Assembly: GCA_905331475.1 (NCBI GenBank)
Contig: CAJNYU010002049.1
Location: forward strand, 66,979-130,978
Source of the DNA: Rotaria socialis
Taxonomy: Eukaryota > Rotifera > Eurotatoria > Philodinida > Philodinidae
DNA: 64,000 nucleotides
Direction: 5' to 3'
Part shown: piece by piece, positions 35,882 to 46,322 of the stretch
How positions within the stretch are numbered: the stretch's first letter is position 1
How the letters are laid out: the number at the start of each line of letters is the position of its first letter
Notes under the pieces: model-generated
What the model saw: only the letters and a program-made list of their open reading frames with translations
Databases searched by the model: none
What the model was told of the DNA's origin: nothing
Position numbers and translations under genes: made by a program

Positions 35882-37235
35882 ATGAAATCGTCGTATAATA
35901 TTGATGTTTTACGTGGCCGATGTCAAAAACTTCCTGACGTCCAGTCGAAAGTCGTGCGAGTTTTTCTAAGTTCTACATTTTCAGGTACAGAATCGTGCAC
36001 CGTAAATATGATACAAAAGAATTACATATATGGTTATGTTTAGACACACTATGCGAACGCGACTCTTTGATCGAAAGTGTCTTTCCAATACTGAAAGATT
36101 ATTGTCGTGAAAGGTATAGTCTCGAGTTCCAGGTTTGTATGGAAGAGTATGATCTGTTCTTTTCTCATCAATGCTCTATCGTTCATCATAGTATGCTGAT
36201 ATGCGATGGGGGATCGAAATGGAATCAGCTGATAATCATAGCGAAGTTCAAACTTGTCTAAATGAAATTGAGCTGTGCAAAAAATATTCGGTTGCCACCA
36301 ATTTTGTGGTCAGCTACGCTTCATCACTTTTTCAAATTCAAAATTGCTTCCTTTGTTCAAATTGTAAATAGGTTTTATTGAGTCATCGTTATGGTTCTCG
36401 ACCAACACCAGCAAACATTCGCGCATCCGTCTTTGAACTATTGCACAAGATCGTTCGTTCGGATCCAAATCAGAATGACGACGCTCAACTACTTTCACAA
36501 TCGTATCAACTCGATACGAATCGAGTGCCGGCTGCCTACGTACTCCGTTCTATTTCATCAATTCTACCAAATATAATATCGTCCGTAGGTGATAAATTAT
36601 GTTCGAAAGAAAACAGTTAATCATCGTCTATTTAGAATACCGAAGAGATGAAACAAGCCGATAAAGAATGGAAAAAAATTAACAATCGAATTCGAACATG
36701 TCTTCGACAAGCAGCGGGTCAATGTCTGGAACAGGGACAAATTGAGGAGATTGAATACGGCGATGTTTTTTATATCGGGTAGGTTTTGAATTCAATACTT
36801 GGACGATGTGTTTTTTTTTCATTTGAAATATTAGTCACAGAAAAAGAAATCTTAAAAGGCATTCTATCGGGATCAGATGCAAATCAACGTACTTTATGCT
36901 TTTTCCGTGAAATCGAAGATATACACGATCATTTATCGGCTAGTAAAGTATCAAAATATATTGATTTGCATTATTCGAATGATGGACAACCGATAATTGA
37001 TGATGAAGCCGAAAATTTACTCAATCGTTTAAAATACAAAAGTATTTCAAGTGTGCTGCAGTCGAACAATATATTTTCGTACAAAGTTCGTTGGAAAGCG
37101 GATGGTATCAATCGATGTGTCAAATCTCGCGTTATGGTCGGTTCGGATTCATTACAACACGAAGTGTTAGAACATGCAATACCATGTAAAACATATGTAG
37201 CAAAATTTCACGGTCGAACTGATGTTCTGCATAAA
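35882..37235 (+). pseudogene. NWD1-type NACHT-WD protein, N-terminal region only
   Basis: Exons: 35882-35984, 36044-36132, 36192-36308, 36372-36584, 36636-36778 and about 36835-37235. They give VVRVFLSSTFS|DTLCERDSLIESVFP, DYCRERYSLEFQ|YADMRWGIEMES, CLNEIELCKKYSVATNFV|V, LLSHRYGSRPTPANI, VPAAYVLRSISSILPN, EWKKINNRIRTCLRQAAGQC and VTEKEILKGIL with CFFREIEDIHDHL. This is the region that precedes the NACHT ATPase in NWD1 and related TPR/NPHP3-type STAND proteins, with a DUF4062-like start. Between exons 5 and 6 the only good GT-AG pair leaves the frame one or two bases out. After HGRTDVLHK (37235) no NACHT or WD40 exon follows; the next gene begins at 37482 on the other strand. I read it as a truncated, probably non-functional copy. 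Confidence 0.75.
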
Positions 37236-37481
37236 GTAAGACATCTGATTTGAGGCTTTTAACGAAAAGGACAATATTGAATCTATTTGCTTTTTTCTCA
37301 TTTCATTGAAAATGCTGATAGTTAAGTATCAAAATGCACGCGTTCATTTGAGGTGAAGAGAATTCAGATTTGAAGTCACTTTGCCAAAGTCTTGACGTCT
37401 GCTCCAGCCTACTTGTTGACCAGCAAATAAGTCTAATCCATTGTTTTGTTAAGGCTACTCCACATTCTCTGACGATGATGT

Positions 37482-38180
37482 TTAAGTCTCACTCGGATTT
37501 GAATTGCGTACAGTATGAGTGAGATTGGTATCGGCTTTAATTAGTTTTGCTTTTGACCAAAATTGTGGCACAAAACCAAGAAAATAGAGAAAAGGCGTCC
37601 CAACAGCAAAATATTCAGGAATACTTGTAAATGTAACAACCAAAGCAATAGAGGAGGCGACCGACATAATCGTACACCCCAAAAACCACAATGGTAAAAT
37701 GAAATTCGAATGTTCAATAGCTTCTGATCGATGAATAAAAAGATAGATGATAAGTATTGTATGAAGAATACAATAGAATGCAATGCAAGCAAATGTACCA
37801 ATCGCGCCGACCAAGTGTAGAGTACGGCGATCGTCTTCATTTACAATGGCCATAATTAGAAGAAATATACCACAGATGAATAGACTGACATGAATAAGAA
37901 GTATGATAGCACAATGAACAATTTTTTGGGATTGAATTAAAAACTGAAGTCTACCAATAAACATGAATAAGAATTGTGGAAGCAAAATGATAAAACCGGA
38001 CATGAAATAATTATGTGCTTCACCAGTTCCAAGGTCAGATATTTGAGGTAATTGCTCTCCTGGCTGAATATTATTCGGTACTTGACTACACATAATTAAG
38101 GTCAAAACCAATGTTAGGATTGAAGTAAATGGTAAGATAAGTATTATTCGAAACCATATCACAGTACAAGTATTCGTCAT
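37482..38180 (-). CDS. DRAM/Frag1-like six-helix membrane protein
   Basis: A single exon of 232 codons. The first hydrophobic helix (FRIILILPFTSILTLVLTLI) is followed by a luminal loop ending LPQISDLGTGEAHNYFMSGF. In DRAM and Frag1/CWH43-N family proteins the same loop reads PYISDTGT, followed by a GxMLN-type helix. Five further hydrophobic segments follow, and the protein ends in a polar tail (HTVRNSNPSET). DRAM proteins sit in lysosome or Golgi membranes and modulate autophagy; Frag1 relatives act in GPI-anchor lipid remodelling. Which applies here cannot be told. The length is close to the usual 230-270 residues. No frame damage is seen. Confidence 0.75.
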   Translation of the reverse strand: MTNTCTVIWFRIILILPFTSILTLVLTLIMCSQVPNNIQPGEQLPQISDLGTGEAHNYFMSGFIILLPQFLFMFIGRLQFLIQSQKIVHCAIILLIHVSLFICGIFLLIMAIVNEDDRRTLHLVGAIGTFACIAFYCILHTILIIYLFIHRSEAIEHSNFILPLWFLGCTIMSVASSIALVVTFTSIPEYFAVGTPFLYFLGFVPQFWSKAKLIKADTNLTHTVRNSNPSET

Positions 38181-39435
38181 ATCGCATAATACTCAAAAGA
38201 TATACGAAGTTAAGCTAAATAAAAATTGATGTTTTATTGAAAAGCAAAACAACAAAATTTAATATATTCATCCTTCTTTATCGAGCATACTGATATGGAA
38301 ATGATAAAAGAAAATCAACCGTTGTTGACACATTCTTTCTATTAACATAAAAATCTTGAGCGAGAGCAATACTGTAATTTGATACTAAAAATGTTTTCTT
38401 AGTCTACATTGTACGCTAGAAATCAACGAGGAAAATTTACATGATTCTGTTTGTTAATTTATATTCTTCAATAAATAGCATTTTCATTGGATTTTTGCAA
38501 CTAAACTTTACTTTTTTAACTCCTCTTAGATATAATTTCTGAGGACAGTGACTTATTATCAGGCGCCGGAAATGAAACATTTTCATAGAATTCTTTTGCC
38601 AGGAGATGTATGTTCGATTGGATAGAGCACATCGAGTTATTTACGTAAGCGATTTTTTCCCATTTGATAATGATTTTTTGCTGCAGAAAATTTTTCGAAC
38701 AATGAGAATTTTAACAGACAGCTATTCTACGGTTTGCAATGAGGCAGTCAGAACTTTAATTCTTTTTATTCTTTCAAACATAAAAATGTTGCTTTCTGCT
38801 TCAGTACATTGAATCAACGATAGACATGTTTGTTTGTTGACAAACTTTTCTATGATTGATTCGATGGGCTGAATGAAAAAGTCACATTTTTTTATGTTTG
38901 AAAGAACGAGGAAAGATCAATGGGAAACAGACCGACCTATATCTCTCGTTATTGGATACAAATCAATCTGCTGGTCTCAACTCTTGCTTTTCAGCAATCC
39001 GTGTAAGTCGAAAATAGAATATTGAATTGAAATAATTAAAAGAAATGCAGAGTTTAATTTCGCCGACGCGTTTCGTGTTATTTTATTTAAATAAAGAAAC
39101 AATCATCAGGGCTCTGCATTAGAATACAAGCACAAGAAACTTAGATTAAAATTGCGAAAAAAAAACTACAGATAAATAAATCGATAATACAAACAATGTA
39201 TTTACTACAAACAGTTAATGTATATCATAATCTGTAGATAAAGAAAAGTATATTTTACATGACGCTTAATAAAGATAGTTAAGGAACATAGGGAAAAAAC
39301 ACACATATAGACAATGAAATAGAGACATCATGTTTTTTTCGACTATGTTGAAGATTCATTGAAATTATTTACATAGGGTACATTAAGAACATTACTTATC
39401 CGATCTACATATTATAATGATCTAGAATGGATTTA
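38181..39435. other. Spacer
   Basis: AT-rich, no coding signal I can defend. The 68-codon frame at 38606-38812 has no recognisable feature. Confidence 0.5.
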
Positions 39436-40204
39436 AGGTTCTCGCATGTGTTAATCGTCTTTGTAGATTTTTAACATTGAGCCTACCAAGAATAGGTTTC
39501 AGTTCGTTGGTTGGAGATTCACTAAAGTATTTATTTCATAAAGCGTGGAATTTGCTAGGAAATGTTCTCATACTTGAACAGTAAGTAAAATGGATGAACA
39601 TTGTTTTACCATAGTCTATTGGTACTTTTTCTTTGACAGGGGAGTCTATCAACTGTTGACAATAATTTCCATAATTATTCATCGATAATGGTTGATCAAT
39701 TTTTTATTTTAATAACACTTGATTGATTTGTTCGTCGATGAATTTATTTGGATATTTATTTACTAATAGTGTCATTCTTAATTTTTCACATTCATTCAGA
39801 TAAGCTTGAAAAGTTGAACAATACCTGACGGCGCGAAGTAACATTGTATAGATAATATTTTTCTTCATATTCAATGGATGAATACTATTGAATGGCAAAT
39901 AATATGATTCATAAGATGGCTTTTGATAAACTGTCGTCAACAATTGTCCATCTTGATTTTCGATATGTAAATCAAGAAAATCTGCATTTGAACCGATATG
40001 TTCTGAGAGCTTGATATTTTCATCAAATTGATTCCAACGTTCGATTTGCTTCGATAGATGACGACTTGGCCAATTTATTACAATAAATAAATCATCAATA
40101 TATCGAAAATAGAGTCCACCGCTATTGCTGACTTGTTTAACTATGTCACGTTCATAAAAGAACATATAACAATCAGCCTTGGCGAGAGTCAGTGGAAAAT
40201 CCAT
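39436..40204 (-). mobile_element. Penelope-like reverse transcriptase remnant, second family
   Basis: The minus-strand frame begins inside the palm: FPLTLAKADCYMFFYE, then the catalytic YxDD box in FRYIDDLFIVIN, then SNADFLDLHIENQDGQLL, VYQKPSYESYYLPF, LLRAVRYCSTFQ and KLRMTLLVNKYPNKFI. A stop follows VLLK at 39704-39706. Beyond it the same frame continues with KVPIDYGKTMFIHFTY, TFPSKFHALWNKYF and NVKNLQRRLTHAR, again broken by stops (a TGA in FHAL*NKYF). Everything before the FPLTLA motif is missing. It shares the thumb region with the RT at 24883-25630 but lacks that intron and has a different C-terminus, so it is another family. It is a dead fragment. A telomere-like foldback lies 75 bases beyond its broken 5' end. 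Confidence 0.8.
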
Positions 40205-40279
40205 TGCTCCATCACGAATTTGATGCTAATATTGCCCATTATATGAGAAATAATTATTCTTCATCACAAATCAACTTAG

Positions 40280-40385
40280 AGGGTGTGGATGTGGGTTCGC
40301 CAGTACATGAACATGCACGATACCTACAGTCGCAGTCGCAGCCACACCCACACCCACACCCACACCCACACCCATACCCACACTC
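40280..40385. repeat. Telomere-like foldback with a long C-rich arm
   Basis: gagggtgtggatgtgggt (40279-40296) is answered by six or so cacacccac units at 40341-40385. The longer arm keeps the exact CCCACA hexamer for several units. Confidence 0.85.
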
Positions 40386-40521
40386 TCAAAACATTTCTTC
40401 CACTGACAAACAGTGCATCATAGATCTATTATCAAAATAGTATATAAATATTCTTATCAGTGAATCCATAGCATAAAACAACTTTTATTTCGTTCTCCTG
40501 TATCTTAAAAAAGCCATTCTG

Positions 40522-41199
40522 ATGTCGAATAACCGCGTTTATACCGTGAGCGGCGGCTCTATAGACATCGTTGGCGGTCGTGGTGTTAGTGCTGATTTTG
40601 TGTTGGGCACGCCACAGGCTACAGGAACACTCGCTTGGGTTCAGAATACATACGCATCCCAATACAATCATGCTGTTGGATGTTGGGAAGCATTCGATGG
40701 TGCCAGTAAAAAGAGGCGAATGCGTGGAGGCCATCTATTATTATATAGATGGCTTATATTCGCTGTTGTCATTGTCTCGTTTGTGTTGGGTGGTCTGAGT
40801 AAGCAAGTTAAAGCCTATATTGCATTTCCAATCGTTGCTACAGTGATCTATATGAGTTTGACCATATGGAATTGGCATGTATTTCGAATCAACGGAAGTC
40901 TTCGGCATCCACACATGATACAGGTGCCTGCAAGAATACTTCCTGGATGGTCAAACAAGTTCTTTCGCATCCCTATTTATGCTCAAATTACTGATCGCCA
41001 AATATTGGGCATAACACATGAAGTCGGAACAATTATTGCTCAACTTATCCAACAAAGTCATGGAGAAACTTCGCTGCACATCATGGCTTATACAGACAGC
41101 TATTTGAGAAAGTTGAAATTTCCAAAAGAAACTGTTCTTCATTTTCTAATTTTTATTATCGTTTTTATTGTTGCTATAGGAAGTGTACTGTCTGAATGA
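40522..41199 (+). CDS. Unknown three-helix membrane protein
   Basis: A single exon of 225 codons starting at ATG 40522 and ending at TGA 41197-41199. The N-terminal 70 residues are Gly/Ser/Thr-rich and soluble (RVYTVSGGSIDIVGGRG), followed by a basic patch KKRRMRGG. Two hydrophobic helices come next (about residues 73-93 and 97-117). A polar domain of about 85 residues follows (VPARILPGWSNKFFRIPIY, ITHEVGTIIAQLIQQSHGE). A C-terminal hydrophobic tail (FLIFIIVFIVAIGSVLSE) closes it. Base use is less AT-rich in the first third. I recognise no family. The frame is clean, so a real gene is likely. It sits 136 bases after a telomere-like foldback and runs opposite to the RT remnant. Confidence 0.6.
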   Translation: MSNNRVYTVSGGSIDIVGGRGVSADFVLGTPQATGTLAWVQNTYASQYNHAVGCWEAFDGASKKRRMRGGHLLLYRWLIFAVVIVSFVLGGLSKQVKAYIAFPIVATVIYMSLTIWNWHVFRINGSLRHPHMIQVPARILPGWSNKFFRIPIYAQITDRQILGITHEVGTIIAQLIQQSHGETSLHIMAYTDSYLRKLKFPKETVLHFLIFIIVFIVAIGSVLSE

Positions 41200-41516
41200 G
41201 TTTAATGAACGTTCGATTCATTTCAGTTGTTTAATGTATATGATATTCTATTATGAAAGAGCAGAAGCCAGTAAAATTTGAAGAGGTATGTAGGGTTAGC
41301 CCTAGGATCGAGTGGGTGATGGTGTCAGCGCGAGAGAATTACAGAGCCATACCCACAGTCTAGTTGACTAATTAGTATTAACTTTGGAAATTGATTTTGG
41401 ATCATAAATTCTATGCACGTCAAGCGTTTAAAGAAAACATAAAAACAACGAGTGATATGTGGATGTAGAAAATACAATGCAACAAAACCTAAATAATGAA
41501 TCTAAAAAGCTATTCA

Positions 41517-41555
41517 GTGCAGCCCCTTTGGGGCTAAAATGTGAAACTCGAACAT
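41517..41555 (+). repeat. Short copy of the dispersed-repeat 5' box
   Basis: gcagcccctttggggctaaa followed by atgtgaaactcg matches the 5' part of the repeats at 18361 and 61418, but similarity stops soon after. It is a truncated copy or a conserved functional hairpin. Confidence 0.7.
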
Positions 41556-41685
41556 CTTCAGCTCCATTATCCCAACTTTATTATAAGTATTGGATTGCAC
41601 GACAAGAACCACTGACACATCTTCACAGTTCTATTTCTTGGGTGTGTAGAACAACCATGATATCGATATTTCACCTACGTAACTA

Positions 41686-41862
41686 GGGTCGGGTGTGGGT
41701 GTGTATAGCTACCACAATACCATGTATTTCGATGTTGCTGAAATAAATCTTGTCAAGTGGCGAGGGGTGTGGGTGTGAGTGACGTATAGTTTCATATTCA
41801 CACCCACACCCACACCCACACCCACACCCACACCCACACCCACACCCACACCCACACCCGAC
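41686..41862. repeat. Longest telomere-like array
   Basis: gggtcgggtgtgggtgtg (41686-41703), then ggggtgtgggtgtgagtg (41763-41780), then about ten uninterrupted CCCACA hexamers from 41799 to 41858, closed by cccgacc. The outer ggtcgggtgtggg is the complement of the closing cccacacccgacc, so the whole block folds as an inverted repeat. Confidence 0.9.
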
Positions 41863-42998
41863 CTTATGAAAAACTTTAATTACAACTCTCGAAGAAAAAT
41901 ATGTAAAACAGTAATCTTATTACAGTAAGTAAAGTGAAATGTAAGCATTGTGAACGTCATTCTATTTGACATTGTTTGCGGTAAGATTATTTTCCGCGTA
42001 AGATCTACTTCAATTAAGACTATTGATTGCATATACGAAGCGTTCTCGATCAGAGTTTTTTTTAATTTACTGATATAGAAAGGGCGAATAATCAAAGTAA
42101 AACTCTATAAAAATCATATACTTTTAATCTATTAAAGATGTTGAATTTCAATCGATTTTAATCTGATTATTTGGCTAATTTTTTTTATATGGGTAAGTCT
42201 ATGAATAAAAAATGCTTCATTTCCATGTACTCTCTTTTTCGTCGAATGTTACTACTGTTGACATTCAAGGTCTATTTTGTCACTAGTCTAATAATATTGG
42301 AAATTGAATATACCTAAGTGATAAACAATGTGAAGATGCATGCGTTATTTTTCGTGTGCTCGCTATCAGTTAGGCTGCGTATTTATCATTGACGAGAATA
42401 GTGTTTTTTTTATCACATTCTCGAACAAACTGCATGTTATCTCGCATACTAACCACGTGACATAAATACATATATGTATGCTTATTCTCTTTCTTTTCTT
42501 TCTTTCTACCAAATATTTTTTCTATCTCTCTCCTTATGCGATTAGAGGTGTCAGCCGACAGGGTGATCGGCGGTGGCGGCAAAATTTTTTTAATCCTTTT
42601 AAATTGTTATGTCAGGAGGGACATCTCCCGACATAAGAAGGTTCTCTTAGTCTCTCTGTAGTATCATGGTATCATGTTATTGATATTCTTCCTCCTTTTT
42701 CTATGGTATTTTCATTCTGCAGATAAAGAGAAGGTACAGAATGGAAGAGGGAGAGAGAGAGAGAATAAAGCACATAGCTTTTTGCTTTTTTATGCATGAG
42801 TTGTTTGTTTTTGTGAAGAAAGAAGGAACAACGGGAGAAGGACCTAACACAAATCTTCGGCGGCTGCTGATTTGAGTCTGTAGACTCCTCAGCGGCGACG
42901 GCTGTAAAAATAATTTTTTTTATGCTCATGGAGACGGCTGCTGAAAATTTCGACATTGAATAATTCTCTAGATGATAAAAGAATATCTGGCTATCTTG

Positions 42999-43049
42999 AG
43001 GGTGGGTGTGGATGTAAATAACCACTTCATTCATCCACATCCACACCCT
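42999..43049. repeat. Compact telomere-like hairpin
   Basis: gagggtgggtgtggatg (42998-43014) pairs with catccacatccacaccct (43032-43049) across a loop of about 17 bases. It is one of the cleanest examples of the repeated structure. Confidence 0.8.
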
Positions 43050-43625
43050 ACCTACTATTTTTCTTTTGTTATTTTATGTACCTCCCTTCCTCGAAATCAC
43101 TTATTTTGAGTAAATACTTGCCTACCATTTCAATGGGGACGAATATTTACAAAATAGTGCATACTGTTCATGCAAATACCAAATGCAAAATACATATACA
43201 CAAACACAGCTCAAGAAAGTTGGGTGTGCCTGTGCCGAAATGTCATTATAATTTAAAATTCGTAATAAATCCACAATAAATAAATAAATTCTGTAGAAGA
43301 ATGCATCGTGTTAGCGTCTGTATTCAGTGCTTTCAAAGCTCTATACTTTTCCTTCCTTCTCACATTTAAATACAAGCTCCTTTAAATATTCATAGATCAG
43401 TCAATAAGCCACATATGATGACTTTAGGTATACTGTAGTTCAAAATAGAAAGTATAGTTGTGTAAAGTTACTAAATGGAAAGTGCAAATGACATAAGAAA
43501 ACTCAACGATAACACTCGTTCAAGAAGAGATTAGTAAAGAAGTGTAAATCTAAAATAGTTAAATAATATTTTGTGGCGAAGTTGAGTTATGGATGCAAAA
43601 CCTAGAAAGAATCTACATGATAGAA

Positions 43626-45061
43626 TCATTGTGGCACGAGATCGAACGTTTCCCAACTCTCAACACTGGTCCGATTAGCAACTAATTCGCTGTTACCGAA
43701 ATTATCAGCGCAGACATATTTTCCATTGACAGCAACTAAAGCCACTTTTCCATCGCCACGATTAACGAGTGTAAATGTTTCCCAAGAACTGACTTGAGAT
43801 CGGTTGGCGATCAAAGGACCATCACCTGAATTTTCGGCACAGACATATTGCCCATTAGCATGTGATTTTAGAGCAACATTGTTTCCATCAAGAATGATAA
43901 GATCAAAGGTTTCCCAACCAGAGACAGTATCGCGATTTGCAATTAACGGACTATTTCCTCCATTTTCGGCACAAATAAATTTACCGTTTGCACTAGAGCG
44001 AATGCCAATAACTCGCGTGGTACTGTGAGGGGGGTCGATTACAGGTGCTTTACTAGTACATTGATAGAATCGAATCCATTCAATTTCCATGGTTTTTGGA
44101 AAAATACCTTCATCGATACCTTTCTGTCCACCCCTATTGATGAAAGAAAGTCAATTTTCACGCTTTATTCAAAATTAGTAATAATACTTGCCATGATCCT
44201 CCAACAGCAATATTAAGAAGAATGAAGAAGTTCTTATCAAAAGGCCTGTAAAAATTCGACATAGCGCAAAAGTTGATTATCTAAGTAATTCTTACCAGCC
44301 TTCCCAATTTTGTCCTTTCCGTTCCCAAATGAGAACTCTCTGAAAAAATGGATTATTGTCATCACCGACGAACATTTCTAGTTTATCAGAAGTCCAATCC
44401 AGAGTGTAGATCTTGAAATTATTGCAAGCATCATGAACCTGAACACCATTTGTTGGCTGTGAATTTTTCATATGATTGAATGCTGCCGTATGCACGCTCG
44501 ATACGATTCGGTTTGAGTCGAAACCCACTTGTTCCATAAGATCGATCTCTCCATTATCCGGCCAGTAGGCATTGCCATAGGATTGTGCTTGAGGAAGCTG
44601 AACCGACAGAAAAAAATATAAGCTTTCGGATGAAATAATACTTACCATCCAAATGGCTGGCCATAAGCCTCTGCCACTTGGTAATTTTGCTTTTGCCTAA
44701 AATATATCATTAAAGCAGGAGCGAAAGTGTTCGAAACATACTTGAAGACGTCCATAGGTCCATGCACTCTTGGACTTGAGTCGAGCTGATGTGAAACGCT
44801 GGCCACCGTAATCTTCACGACGTGCTTCGATGATTAATCGTTGACGTTGATATCGGGCATTTTCAATTCTATCTGTATAATATTGTGCTTCTTGGTTACC
44901 TATCATTTAAAAATACTTGAATAAAAAGAGCTTGTGTACAAAATACAATTACCCCAGCCATTGCCTCCTGTACCGGTGTCAAAATCCCATTTGTTTCGAT
45001 CGACTGGCCCGTCATGTGAGAATGAATCCTCCCAAACGAGATGATATTCATTATTAGACAT
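43626..45061 (-). CDS. GH16 endo-beta-1,3-glucanase with C-terminal fascin-like repeats
   Basis: Six exons (45061-44953, 44899-44742, 44696-44646, 44597-44296, 44245-44192, 44133-43626) give 393 residues. The N-terminus reads MSNNEYHLVWEDSFSHDGPV with no signal peptide. The catalytic region has SARLKSKSAWTYGRLQ, LPSGRGLWPAIWM and the GH16 signature GEIDLMEQVG, holding nucleophile and acid/base Glu. It then has FFILLNIAVGGSWGG and FPKTMEIEWIRFYQ. The family cuts beta-1,3 (and mixed) glucans of fungal, algal or bacterial walls. The tail holds three repeats of about 44 residues with NGK(F/Y)(I/V)CAEN and WETF(D/T)L, as in fascin-like beta-trefoil modules that bind sugar or actin. Intron 5 uses a GC donor (GCAAGT); only that choice keeps the frame. 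A bacterial-like enzyme with acquired introns would fit ancient transfer, which is inference. Confidence 0.88.
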
Positions 45062-45599
45062 TTTTTTACAATCACAATTCGCTTTTTCTTAATCAAGTAA
45101 AATCTGGAAGAGAAAAAAAGATAGACATTTTTTTTCTATCTTATCTATTCGCATATCTGTTTCTAAACTTCGACAAACTACTATGGGCTACGTGTCCGTG
45201 CGAATGAGAGTCCATCCGGTTTATCGTTTCGGTGGGAAACGATAGAAAAAAAGCTTCAAACTTTTCCTATCGCTATACGTCTACGTCCTTTCTATAAGTC
45301 TTAATCTTGTATATATCTATGTGTATCTCCAAATCTATACATCTAAATCTTTACGTCTTAATCCTTACGTCTTAATATATGATCTAGTACTTCTTAATCT
45401 ATACGTCTTAATCTATACGTCCTAACCTGTACTTTTAAATCTATACGTCTTAACATATACGTCCTAATCTATACGTCCTAACATGTACGTCTAAATCTAG
45501 TACGTCTTAATCTAATGGGTTTTAATCTCTACATCTAAATTAATAGAGAAAAATCGTCACACCTCTTCTGGCTTACCCTATCTAATGATACCATGGGAT

Positions 45600-45775
45600 T
45601 TTAGCATTATCACCTGGGATGCAAGTGGCATCATCTGAGATGCTAGCAACATCACCAGAAATGCTATTAGCATCACCTGGACGTCTAGCAACATTACCGA
45701 GCCCGGTAGCAACATCACGTAGGATGCTAGCAGCACCATGTAGACTACTGTTGGCATCACCTGTGAAGCAGCTGC
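45600..45775. repeat. Minisatellite, period about 21 bp
   Basis: Seven or eight diverged units of the type gatgctagcaacatcacctg. On the minus strand two overlapping frames are open across it, one reading GDANSISGDVASISDDATC, but nothing suggests a real protein. Confidence 0.75.
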
Positions 45776-45847
45776 ATCCGAAATTCACATGATGAACTCC
45801 ATGATGGCTGAAGGTAGATGCCACTGTGTGTACAGAGAGAAGCGTTG

Positions 45848-45890
45848 GTCGCGGCTCTGCGGGGGGCTCTGCGCGCCCCCACGCCGCGAC
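45848..45890. repeat. GC-rich stem-loop
   Basis: gtcgcggc (45848-45855) pairs with gccgcgac (45883-45890), and ggggggc inside pairs with gcgccccc. At about 85% G+C in AT-rich DNA it is conspicuous. An AATAAA follows within 10 bases (aaataaag). Confidence 0.8.
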
Positions 45891-46322
45891 ACTTAAATAA
45901 AGGGTTGTTGTGGTTACCCATTGTTTTTCTATGCATAATATCGCATTACTTATAATCGTGCGGTATCTGTTTTTTGTTTCCCGATTTTATGTGGGACGTA
46001 ATTCGAATTTGACAATTGATGTGCGTCTCAGGCAATGCCTGTAGCATTCCAAGTGAGGGTTAATTGGAGGAGTACTTATGGATGGACATAAAGATTTATT
46101 GTTACTGATTTAGACGCACTATATTAGGGCGTAATGCTTAGGACGTATAAGATTCAGACGTACTAGATTATGACGTACTGATTAAGACGTAACGATTAGG
46201 ACGTATAAGATTCAGACGTACTAGATTTAGACGTACATAGTAGGATATGATAAATAAAGTTGTGCTGAGATCACAATGACTGTGGCTGAAATATCAGTTT
46301 ATTGGGGATTTAGACGTACTCT

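Larger units (their letters stand above)
41200..43625. other. Spacer rich in telomere-like and simple repeats
   Basis: No gene is supported. It contains a short copy of the gcagcccctttggggctaaa box (about 41517-41555), a strong telomere-like array (41686-41862), a CTTT-rich patch (about 42488-42506), a GA microsatellite (42750-42764) and a neat foldback (42999-43049). Two CGG-rich patches (42557-42583 and 42858-42904) stand out from the AT-rich background. Confidence 0.55.
45270..46322. mobile_element. Element with inverted clusters of a TACGTCTTAATC-type repeat
   Basis: From about 45276 to 45545, words like ctatacgtcttaat repeat every 16-18 bases. From about 46107 to 46318 the complementary words (gattaagacgtac, tagatttagacgta) repeat. 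The two clusters face each other across about 560 bases. Between them lie a 21-bp-period minisatellite and a GC-rich hairpin. No transposase is seen. Subterminal inverted clusters of short repeats are typical of non-autonomous DNA transposons, but the ends are not defined. Confidence 0.6.

Noticed and set aside
42672..43046. 124-codon minus-strand frame
   Set aside because: It spans a GA microsatellite and a telomere-like foldback, with low-complexity translation.
45578..45824. Minus-strand frames across the minisatellite as a repeat protein
   Set aside because: Two frames are open at once because of the repeat; there is no start context or flanking coding signal.
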